Shown: one piece after another, positions 50,494-61,511 of the stretch | Layout of the letters: each line of letters starts with the position of its first letter | How positions within the stretch are numbered: position 1 is the first letter of the stretch | Assembly: GCA_003952965.2 (NCBI GenBank) | Contig: RXIC02000092.1 | Span: 1 to 64,000 of the forward strand | Source: Morella rubra | Taxonomy: Eukaryota > Streptophyta > Magnoliopsida > Fagales > Myricaceae | Direction: 5' to 3' | Length of the DNA: 64,000 bases | The notes under the pieces: model-generated | What the model was told of the DNA's origin: nothing | The model's database searches: none | Seen by the model: the letters and a program-made list of their open reading frames with translations, nothing else | Position numbers and translations under genes: made by a program

Positions 50494-53400
50494 ATGTCTA
50501 ACCGGCCCAACTTTCAAGGTGGGCGCCGTGGCGGCCCCAACGCCAGCGGAAGAGGTGGAGGCCGCCGTGGCGGCGATGGAGGTGGCGGTGGCCGCGGTGG
50601 GGGACGCGGCGAGCAGAGGTGGTGGGACCCGGTCTGGCGAGCGGAGCGCCTGAGACAGAAACAAGCCGAGGTAGCATTCAAATAATGTTCAACGTGTAAT
50701 GTACTACTGTCTTACCTTTTTCTTGTTGCCACCTATTCGGTTGCCAAGAAACAGGGAAACGAAAAGGGATGATTCGGATGGAAGTTTTAAGATTTTGTAT
50801 CATGTTCTGGCTTCAAAAAAGAAGAGGCGAGCTGAAAAAATGTGAAAACTCGCTAATTGAGCTGAAAATTTGTCCGTTTTCACTTTCTCAGATTCCCCTT
50901 CTGGTAGATGGTATCACAAGTTTTTTTTTTTTTGGGGAAAACAGATTGTGGCGGGAAGGAAATTTTGAACAAAGTTGGTTGGCTATATGTGCTTAGGTTT
51001 AATGAAGCATGGGATAGCCGGTATTCAGGAATTTTTTTTTTCAGACCCAATAAATTGGAGGAAAATGCTGCACTCTGAAACATCAACTTACTTCTAATCG
51101 GTGTAGATTATAGGGTGCTTTTATTTTTGTTTTATTGAAATTAATTTTGACACGCAGATGGAAGTTCTTGACGAGAATGAGTGGTGGAGTAAGATGGAGG
51201 AGATGAAAAGAGGAGGGGAACAGGAGATGATAATTAAGCGTAATTACAGTCGCGAAGATCAGCAAACCCTATCTGATATGGCTAATCAGTTGGGGTTTTA
51301 CTTGTAAGTGCACATAATTCTTGGTGTAAAAACGATTTAAGGTTATAGACTAGGTAGCATTAGCACACTTGTGGAACCGATGATGCGGATTATGTAATAT
51401 GCAAGATTTGGACTTCAAGATGGTTCGAAACGAGATACATTTTTGTGATAATTATGAGAATATTGATCAAACATGAAAACCTCGTGAAAATGAGGTTTTT
51501 TCTTCATATCTATTAAGGCTTATGGGTCTATCATGCTATTTATTTGTGATGAATTCTTTGAGCACAACTTAGCAAAATTGACCTAAAGATCCTTTCATTT
51601 TTTCTATTCTCTCATAATATGATTAATCTTTTGGCATTCATACTTATATTTGAAGTGTCATAAGTTATAAATTGTTATGAGTTTCACCTGGGTTATGTTC
51701 TATCTGGCATTACTAATTCTACCTTTGAGTCATCCTCTTACATTTTTTCTCTCATGAATTTGTACTTGTGGAAAGAAAGCCATGTATACAGTAAAGGGAA
51801 GGCTCTTGTTGTCAGCAGGGTTCCATTGCCTGATTACCGGGCAGATCTTGATGAACGTCATGGATCCACACAGAAAGAGGTGCAAGTAACTGCATGATAT
51901 GTATATCTAAATTATCTCTGCATTGGTTCGAAACATCTTATGATTTTTAAACCTTGCTGCAGATTCGAATGTCCTCAGATATTGAGAGGAGAGTTGGTAG
52001 TCTTTTGAATAGCTCAGAGTCACAGGGGGTAGTGCCTGTTAGTGATTCCTCTGTGACACCTAGTCAGGGAGGTAGAAAATCATCAGCTGGTGGTAATTCA
52101 AGCAAACCTGAATCCTTGTTGGAGATTGATTCTGCCAAGGAAAAACTTAGTCTTGAACTTAAGCAAAAGCAGGATAAAATAAAGGTGCTTATTCCAGTTT
52201 GCCCCAGTTTTGACATCTTATTTGAGTACTTTTCTGTGCAGTAATATCCAAATTGCTCTAGGTATTTTCTTAAATTTGTTAGCTTATGTCAGAGTCAAGT
52301 ATGGTTCGTTTTGTGTATTGCCTACATGCAGGCAAGTGATTCTTTACGGGAAATACAGTCATTCAGAGAAAAGCTTCCTGCGTTCAAAGTGAGATCTGAG
52401 TTTCTGAAAGCTGTTGCAGAAAACCAGGTATGATTTTCTATCTTTATCCATTTGATAATTTATGTCCCTGACGGTGATTTAAACATTTAGAAGATTTTTG
52501 AGCTCCTTTGGAGCTAGTTCCAAAATTACCTTCATATCTTCTGTGTGAGGGTGAGAGACAAAAAGGAGGGGGGGGGGGGGGGGGGTGTGGGAAGAGGGAG
52601 GGGGGGAATCTCTTCATCTGCCCAACACTATAGGTGGAATACTTAGCATCAATTTGACGCATAGTGAGTTTATGCTACAGATTAATGATATGCCTCGCAT
52701 ATCCTGAGAACAAAGAAGGAGAAGATTACAAGAACAAAATATTTTGTGAGCGAAGTGATAAAGAAGATTACCTAAATGTTTCATTCATATGAAACTGCGG
52801 ACAACTGGATTTCATAGTTTGTGTGCTTTTTTTATTTGATCATATATGGCATTAAATGGACTTCTCAAGTATTTACTGCTGTCTTCTATTGCTAGCTTAA
52901 GGAAATATGGTGAGAAATTCATTAAATTCCATTGAATTGTTGTGCAATGATCAATCCTCATATCTTTCCGTAGTTCAGTTCTTGGGTGATACTGCCACTA
53001 TTTAGATGGTTTCACGAATTTTTGTTTTTTTGTTGTTGTTTTGTTTTTTTTGTTTTTTTTTTGCAATATAGGTATTGGTGGTTTCAGGGGAGACAGGTTG
53101 TGGTAAAACAACTCAGCTCCCTCAATTTATTCTAGAAGAAGAGATATCCCGTCTGCATGGTGCTGATTGCAGCATAATGTGCACACAGCCCCGCCGTATA
53201 TCAGCTATTTCTGTTGCAGCTCGTATTGCTTCTGAAAGGGGGGCAACTCTTGGGGAAACTGTGGGTTATCAGATCCGCCTGGAATCAAAGCGCTCAGCTC
53301 AGACACGGTTGCTGTTTTGTACCACTGGAGTATTACTTCGACAGTTGGTAATATGACTTTTCCGACTCTTTTATACTGCTGTCTGAACCTTGCAGTTTGC

Positions 53401-56400
53401 TTGTCCTGCCTATTTTTTCATCCGCTATCTTGTGCTTTTTGTAGTTCTGGACTATGAAATTGCTTAGAAAGTAGCTCAACCCAATAACTATGTCCATCCT
53501 AGATAAACCTTGAGGATAGCAAACTGCATTTCTGAATGTTCACTGATGAGAACATTGCCTGTAAATTAGGGCTGCATAAAACCGGACTGGACCGGATTTG
53601 TGGTCTTAGTGGTCCAAATCTGGTCCGGTTCGGACTGGACTTGTAAAACTGGTTATATCTGGTCCGGTCCGGACCGGACCGAACCGAACCGGAGTTCTTA
53701 ATATAATTAATAAATATATTTTTTTAAATTTTTTTAATACAAACATAACACTTTTTTTTACACTTTTATAAGTTTTTTATTTTGACTTATGGTACTTAAG
53801 TTTTTTTAAGACATTTGCAACTAATTTTTTATCTTAAGACGTGAGCTAAAAAAGAAACAAAAAAATAATAAATAAATAAAAGCTTAAGAAAAAGAAAAAA
53901 AAAAGAGAAACCGGTCCAGACCGCTTATAAGGTCCGGTCCGGTCCGGTCCTTAATTTTAAGTACGACCGGATTCCGGTCCAAAAACCGGATCGGATTTCC
54001 GGTTGTTCACCCCTACTATAAATCGCACGAAAGCAAATGGAGCTAGTTGTGTTAGTGGCATGAAAAAAAGTTTTATCCTACCAAGAATGTGAAATGCAGG
54101 GATGTCCCCTCTTTTCAGTAGCCTTTCGCGAAGCCATTGATTCATGTCTTCTAGGACATTGTCATATTCTTTTCTGTAATTTGATGCCTGGTTGCAGGTT
54201 CAGGACCCAGAGTTAACTGGGGTGAGCCATCTGATAGTGGATGAAATCCATGAAAGAGGCATGAATGAAGACTTTTTGCTAATTATCTTGCGAGACCTTC
54301 TTCCTCGCCGGCCAGATTTACGTCTTATTCTGATGAGTGCCACCATCAATGCTGATTTGTTCTCAAAATATTTTGGAGATGCCCCAACCATGCATATACC
54401 GGTAGTTTTTTTAATTTTATGTTACAATTATTTAAACATCGATCATTGGGATGCTTTATGAATATGTTATACTTACTCATCATTTTTCCTTGTCAAAATG
54501 GCAGGGATTGACTTTCCCAGTGGCTGAGGTTTTTCTTGAGGATGTACTGGAGGAAACTCGGTACAATATCAAGTCAGAATTTGACAACATTGAGGGAAGT
54601 TCAAGGAGAAAAAGGAGACAGCAAGATCCAAAGAAGGATCCTCTGACAGAATTATTTGAGGTGTGGTTCCATTCTCTGCCACTCCAATTTTCTTTTTGTT
54701 TATTCAAATTTACCATTGTATTTGCCAATGAGCTCTGGCTCATATGGCACCACCTCCACGTATAATTCCAAAGTAGAGGCTGGAGTCATGGGTTTAAGAT
54801 CCACTGGATGCTTGTTTAATTGACCAAGAAAAGAATACTGTTGCATACTCTGCAGGTTGTACAATTACATTCGTTTATTTCATATTTTGGTTCTCTGTGA
54901 TGTAGGCATTAATTCTAGGAACAGATTTGATTGCTGTCCTCAGTCATCATGCCTGGTGTTAACTATTTATTCTCAGTTCCATTCAAGGAACCTTGTCAAA
55001 GTGTCTATATAGATTATCACAACTAAAGTAGGATATTTGGGACTAAGCTATGGAGAAGGGGGAAATTTTGCATAAACAGATCCTGAAATCCCATGGATAT
55101 GTGCAAGGGCAAGTGAAGTTGGTCAGTTCAACAAGAACTTTGATGTTTCATGTTACAATTGCATAATCTGCCCTAATTCTGATATATTACCCTAGTGGAA
55201 GTATTCATTTTACATCTTTGAGTTTAGCATCTGATTGCTTCATGGTCCTTGAACAGTAAGTCTGCAACAGATAGAGGCATATTGAAAGTATTAACAACAA
55301 TTGCTACATACATACTGTTGACGCTGTTTTATGAGCACCTGAACATTGCCCAATGAACAATTTCTGGGAATTTTGTGGAGAGTTATGTTCCCAAATGTGT
55401 CATTCAGGAATTTCTTTTATCACTCCTTATTATAGTTTTCGTTTATATTGGTGTGTTTTCTGCAGGAAGTGGATATTGATTCTAACTACAGAAATTACAG
55501 TGTACCTACAAGAAAGTCTCTTGAAGCTTGGTCTGGTTCACAACTCGATTTGGGTCTGGTACGTAGTTCAAGTAATATGTGAAAGACAACTTAATGCTAA
55601 ACACAGGCAATATGGCCTCATGTATTCACCATTGTCTGAATTAGTGACAAATTAGAATGCAAAAACTTTCATCAGGTGTGGTAAACATGGTTTTTGTTTT
55701 TTCCTGTCCAGCATAGTTGCTTTTGGTTGCAACTTTTAAAGAGATGCACAGCCCATTTATGTATCTTCATGATTCAAATGTTTGGAGAGTCCTTTCTGTG
55801 TTATTTCCATTTAGAACTTTTAGAGATCAGATTTATGTTCAGATTGCGCCAAATGTTGCCCCTGACAAATAGCATGACTGTAGATATCATAGTGCCATGT
55901 AAAACATGTTACATGGAAATTTACATTGGGCAGCAGCCAAGACACCTAGGCAACTCATATCCTTTTTTAAGGCTTGCCCTTGACAACTGTGCTAAGGTAG
56001 TAAAGATTGTCATTGTAGAAAGTATTGGATCCTGAGAGATCTGTCATATGTTACTATAACTTGTTGCAGGGAATTGCTGGGTGTGCTAATACATACTGGC
56101 TGGGGGCCTGGGCCACTGGGGGTGACAGTTTTCTTATATAGATTTCTCCCTCCATTCCCAATATAAGATATTTCTGTCACTGCTTTCCTCTATGCGCTAT
56201 CATATCTTGTAATGATTATTTAATTCCTGACTCCAAATAAATGTAGGATTTTTTCTTGTGGTCATCTCACTGGTGTTGCATTCTAGGTGGAGGCAACAAT
56301 TGAATACATTTGTCGCCGTGAAGGTGATGGAGCTATTCTTGTATTCCTTACGGGCTGGGATGAAATTTCTAAGCTACTTGACAAAGTTAAAGGGAACAAC

Positions 56401-57256
56401 TTACTTGGAGATCCCAGCAAGTTTCTAGTCCTTCCCTTGCATGGTTCAATGCCTACCATCAATCAACATGAGATATTTGATCGTCCTCCCCCAAACAGGA
56501 GGCAAGCATACTTCTACTCATTTCATGTTTTAATGTGAAAATTAACTCATTTTTTGCACATTCTTATGCTCTTTTCCTTTGCTGTGGAATTATATATGAA
56601 CATTTCCTTGTTGTCTACGAGCATGATCTTGCATATATGGACCATGTAGCTCAATTATGGTTGTCTGGCTGTGCATAGATTTCATGAATTCGTAGTACTA
56701 TGTTCAAAGTAATTGCACCCAGCCTTGCACCTGAATTTTACTTACCTATAGCATCTTTTCAATTCATTCAACTCCCATGCTGATGAGCATACATATCCAC
56801 AAATTTCTGTTCACTTTTTATGGTTGTCAGAGGGTGAGAATGTGACCTTTTTGGTACCATTGGTGTCATAGTTTTATCACCAATAGGACCCAGGTTCTCG
56901 CTGCATTTAATATTAGAATGTCAATTTTTCGAAATTAATAAGCCTCTCCAAGTTTAATTCACAAACGTCTTTAAAACTTCTTGTCACTTTCTTTCCCCTA
57001 GATTCTAAATATGCTTCACCTACTATTGTAGGAAAATTGTGTTGGCAACAAATATTGCAGAGAGCAGTATCACAATAGATGATGTTGTGTATGTCATAGA
57101 CTGTGGAAAGGCAAAAGAAACTAGCTATGATGCCCTGAACAAACTGGCTTGTCTATTACCATCATGGATTTCCAAGGCTTCCGCACATCAGGTATACTCA
57201 CCATAAAACTTAAATAGTGATTTTCTTAAACATTTTTCTCCAGCTTCTTCTTCTTC

Positions 57257-57304
<48 letters not shown>

Positions 57305-58990
57305 GATCTAGACAGAGACGAGCGTGGTCGTGTGCAACCCGGATTCTGTTATTCTGTTATAGACTGTATCCAAAAATCATTCATGACGCAATGCTTCAGT
57401 ATCAGTTACCTGAGATTCTCAGAACACCTTTACAAGAGCTATGTCTGCACATCAAAAGTTTGCAGCTTGGAACTGTTGGATCATTTTTGGCAAAAGCACT
57501 ACAGCCACCAGATACTCTTGCTGTTGAAAATGCTATTGAACTTCTTAAAACAATTGGGGCTTTAGATGATATGGAAGAACTTACTCCACTTGGTGTGTGA
57601 CATTGGATACAAGTTGCTTCTATTGGATATCAGCTTTAGGACATTGACTTTAATCTCATACTTTTGTGTGACAGGCCGCCATCTTTGCACTCTACCGTTG
57701 GACCCAAACATTGGGAAGATGCTTCTTATGGGGTCTATTTTTCAATGCCTTTATCCTGCCTTAACAATTGCAGCTGCTCTTGCACATCGCGACCCATTTG
57801 TCCTACCTATTAATAGGAAAGAGGAGGCTGACGCAGCAAAGAGATCTTTTGCTGGTGATTCTTGCAGGTTTGTCTTTTAGCTTAGCAATTCTGCTCCTTT
57901 GCCAACTTTTTTTTTTGAGGTTGACTTTAATTTATTTCCAATCCATACTTTTCCACACGTGTTTGATCCAGTGACCACATAGCGCTTCTTAAAGCTTTCG
58001 AAGGATGGAAGGATGCAAAACGTAATGGAAAGGAAAGGGCATTCTGTTGGGATAACTTTCTATCCCCTGTGACCTTGCAGATGATGGATGATATGAGAAT
58101 GCAGTTTCTAGATCTATTATCAGACATTGGTTTTGTTGACAAGTCAAGGGGTCCTACTGTAAGCTCTAGTGATTTTCAACTTATCTCGTTTAAGAGAAGA
58201 ATTCTTCCCCCCTCCCCACTTTTTTCCTTTTTTCGGTACTGTCAGCTCCAGTTCAAGAGATTTCTCATGGACTGATTTGTGGCTGGTGAACTTTTGCCAC
58301 GGTTTTTCCTTCTGAATAACCACGTGACGATTGTACTATATGTCTAGCCAAAGAAGAAGGATTCACAAGATTTTAATAGATGCGATATTTTGTGCAGGCT
58401 TACAACCAGTACAGCCATGATTTGGAGATGGTCTGTGCAATCCTTTGTGCAGGGCTCTACCCCAACGTTGTGCAGTGCAAAAGAAGAGGAAAGCGATCAG
58501 CATTCTACACTAAAGAAGTTGGGAAAGTTGATATCCATCCTGCATCTGTCAATGCAGGGGTTCATCTCTTCCCTCTGCCTTACATGGTTTACAGTGAAAA
58601 GGTGAAAACAACCAGCATCTACATCCGAGACTCTACCAATATATCAGAGTATGCTCTACTGCTATTTGGTGGCAATCTCATCCCCAGCAAAACGGGGGAG
58701 GGCATTGAAATGCTCGGTGGTTACCTTCATTTCTCTGCATCAAAGAGTGTTTTAGAGCTAATACGGGTAATGTCTCTCAAGATTTTTTTGTTTTTGTTTT
58801 CTTTCTTTCTTTCTTTCTACACAGCTTTGATGAAGCTTAATGAAATGGGATTTTGCAGAAGTTGCGAGGGGAACTTGATAGGCTTCTAAATAGGAAGATT
58901 GAGGAACCGGGTTTGTCCATTTCTGTGGAGGGACAGGGAGTGGTTGCTGCTGTGGTTGAGTTACTGCACAGTCAAAACATACGTTACTAG
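50494..58990 (+). CDS. DExH1: DExH1-like RNA helicase (right copy, motif VI scrambled)
   Basis: Mirror of the left helicase gene: exons 50494-50670, 51158-51303, 51780-51879, 51963-52184, 52332-52427, 53072-53347, 54198-54401, 54505-54660, 55466-55558, 56287-56501, 57032-57191, 57316-57592, 57675-57867, 57972-58158, 58398-58766 and 58859-58990. Exon 12 differs from the left copy: five bases are lost just after the acceptor and eight bases (attctgtt) are duplicated about 30 bases on. The net change is +3, so the frame is restored, but the [12 protein letters not shown] stretch becomes an unrelated peptide. Motif VI holds the arginine-finger residues of DExH helicases, so this version should be inactive if real. 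The damage abuts a long CT microsatellite, which suggests a consensus error. The in-frame upstream extension is retained (from 50335). Confidence 0.88.
53567..54015. mobile_element. hAT-type MITE in DExH1 intron (right)
   Basis: Mirror copy of the intronic MITE, with the same termini and the same imperfect 8-bp duplication. Differences from the left copy are single-base changes in A/T runs. Insertion clearly predates whatever created the two arms. Confidence 0.85.
57262..57300 (+). repeat. (CT)n microsatellite next to damaged exon 12 (right)
   Basis: A CT run of about 39 bases. Between it and the acceptor the sequence reads gtttgatctagacag, whereas the left arm has about 27 different bases there (ctgttgattacggtgaaacg and on). 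Length and flank both disagree between arms. Confidence 0.85.
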
Positions 58991-60336
58991 ATTTTGTACT
59001 ATTCGCAAAACTAACCCCCCAAATTGGACTCCTGCATTTCTCCTTTATAACAGAATTTGTACTTCAGGTGGTACGAGTTTTCTAGTACTGCGATGTACAA
59101 AAAAAGTACATGGAGAATGTTGTAGTGATCTCAGTCCATATAAGTTATCATATGGATTTAAGGTCGCAGATATTCTCAATACTCGGGTGTTTGTGGATAC
59201 AGATCTAAAGCAACTATTTTGCCATCCCTCTTGCTATTAGCAGCTGTGACTAGAAAAAAAAGCTTATCCATGTTGTTTATAAACTAAACGACTGTGATTT
59301 ACCTGCAAGTTGAAGCACCTATGGACAACTTTATGGTGACATCCGTATGATTTGTTTTCTACTCGGTTGCATGCAAATTATTTGGTTGCAGTGTGGCTTG
59401 ACTTCTCACGAAGTAGTACTCCACGACGATAAGTGGAAGGATGCTCTTCTGCAGAAATCATCTCCAGCTTCTGCAGGTGGGGCTTGCTTTGAGAAGCCAA
59501 TACAAATCTGATGGAACTACCATTATATAGTATGGTCCCTCGATCAAAATACAATATAGGCAGGAAAAGGACTAAACCAATCCTCGAGCATAAAGCAGGC
59601 TTATTTTCCTCTGTATTTATATAATAATTGAAATAGAGGGAAAGGGTGGAGAAATTGATTCCTAGTCTCTCGAGTTTAGGCTCTCGGTAAAATTGATCCC
59701 AAGTTTTTAATTAGGTTAAATAAATTTTTCAGCCATCAATTATTAGGGTCTTCATATTTTACAAGTTATAATTATCACTATCTTATGTCTTAACTACTAA
59801 TCTTGTATATTTTGCATCATCTGTCGTTGATTTGGATGAAAATTAATATTATTGGTTTGTAAAATGACGATTTTAACTTCATATTTTTTGGACAATGATA
59901 TTTTATGGAATAAAGTAATCATTTTACTGATTAAAGATATTAATTTCTATTCAAATTAATAACAAATGATCCAAAGTATAAATTTAATAATTTAAGATCA
60001 AAAGATGATAAAAACGTTAGAATCTCTGATGGATGGAAAGTGTATTATCTTCTTCTAACTTTGATTATAAAGTATTTATTTTCTGTCTTCTATCAGACAT
60101 GGAAATAGTTTATTTTATCAGTTTAATTTTCACGTTCACAAGTGAGATACAAAAAGTTATACACACATCACTTCTACCCCCACATGAAAGGGTTTCTCCA
60201 ACCTTGTGGTTTTCTTTTTTAGCTTTTATCAGACACAACGGTTCTTCTGTTAAACACATATGGGAATTTCGAGAACTGATTTGTCAAGATGCTCTAATTG
60301 CCAAAATAAAATTTCGAGAACCAATTAGATCTTCTA
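58991..60336. other. 3' flank of right DExH1 copy; no gene seen
   Basis: Mirror of the left 3' flank. It includes the 40-codon open stretch at about 59392-59511 behind the acceptor ttggttgcag, of uncertain meaning. The remainder is AT-rich and featureless. Confidence 0.5.
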
Positions 60337-61115
60337 AGATTTTTAGAATTTTAATAGAATTGTGAATATTTATAGAGATTAGAGTTTTTATAAATTTTTG
60401 TGTAAAGATTGGTGAAAAGTTTTAAGGATATTTAATTTTTGTTAGAGTTTGTAAAAAGTTGTAGAGAAAGATGATTTGACGTAGTTGTTTAATTAAAAAA
60501 TATTAGAGTTAGGTGAAAAAGTATAGAGATAGAAAATTTGTTATAATTTTTTTTTAAAATATATTAGAGTTTGTATGAAAAGTTGTCGGAGATTGTGTAA
60601 AATGTATTGGTGTTTGTGTATGAATTTTTGAGATTTTCGATATTCGTTTTGTAAATTTTGTTGAATACATATGTATTTTATAGTACTCTTGCAAACAAAC
60701 ATGATCTAAATTAAATTGTTAGGGAGAAAAAAAGAACAAGAAGCTACTTGATACATGAAAGTTGTAAGATTTTTAGGATTTTGATAGAACTGTGAATATT
60801 TATGTAGATTGGAGTTTTATAGATTTTTGCGTAAAGGTTAGTGAAAAATTTTAAAGATATTTATTTTTGTTGGAGTCTTTAAAGAGATATGATTTGATGT
60901 AATTGTTTAATAAAAAATATTGGAGTTAGGTGAAAAAGTACAAAGAGAGAAGAAAATTTGTTATAATTTTTTTTTAAAGATATTAGAGTTTGTGTGAAAA
61001 GTTATTGTAGATTGTGTAAAATATATTGATGTTTATGTATTAATTTTTGAGATTTTGAATGTTCATTTCGTAAAATTTGTTGAATAAATTTATATTCTAT
61101 AATACTTTTACAAGC
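60337..61115. repeat. AT-rich tandem repeat, two units (right copy)
   Basis: Unit one (about 60337-60712) and unit two (about 60764-61115) both begin with taagatttttag and finish with a gcaaacaaacat-like string. They diverge by roughly a fifth. This pair is the mirror of the block at the left window edge, but the second unit is complete here and carries on past the point where the left arm leaves the window. Confidence 0.7.
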
Positions 61116-61511
61116 AAACATATCTCATTTATCTCTTCATTTTTTTCACTAACTTTAACGCCTTAAAATTTTAACGATTAAACACCACCCTAATCCTTCT
61201 GTACCCCGGGAGAATTTGAGGGAGATGAAAGTGGCATTTCGTAGGCCGTAAAAACAGGGTCCACAGAAATTAGCGAAACGAAAATAAAATAAAATAACGG
61301 TCTATAATTATAAAAATATGAGTTCCAATTTCCTTCCCTCTCTCTGACTCACTCCCTCGCTTGCTTCCTGCTGCAGGTTCGGTGACAAACCTGTAAACCG
61401 CCTAAGCTATGATTTTCACGGTGGAGCACCTAAAACCCTAAAGTTCGCATTCAAGAGTGCCGGGCTGTGGTTTTATCGGAAATCCCGACTTCAAAGATCT
61501 GCCAAACACTA
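61116..61511 (+). promoter_or_regulatory. Upstream region and 5' UTR of VIRILIZER
   Basis: This is about 400 bp between the tandem repeat and the VIR start codon. It contains a CT-rich stretch (ccttccctctctctgactc at about 61330-61350) typical of plant 5' UTRs. It lies outside the inverted repeat as seen in this window. Confidence 0.5.

Larger units (their letters stand above)
30722..60984 (-). repeat. Right arm of giant inverted repeat
   Basis: This is the reverse complement of the left arm, with the same exons, introns, hAT-like elements and retroelement remnant in mirror order. Clear differences are one scrambled helicase exon (57316-57375), a 0.66-kb patch in TRS85 intron 10 (43908-44569), homopolymer lengths, and scattered single bases. 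It is continuous at its outer end with unduplicated DNA carrying the VIRILIZER gene. Confidence 0.97.
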
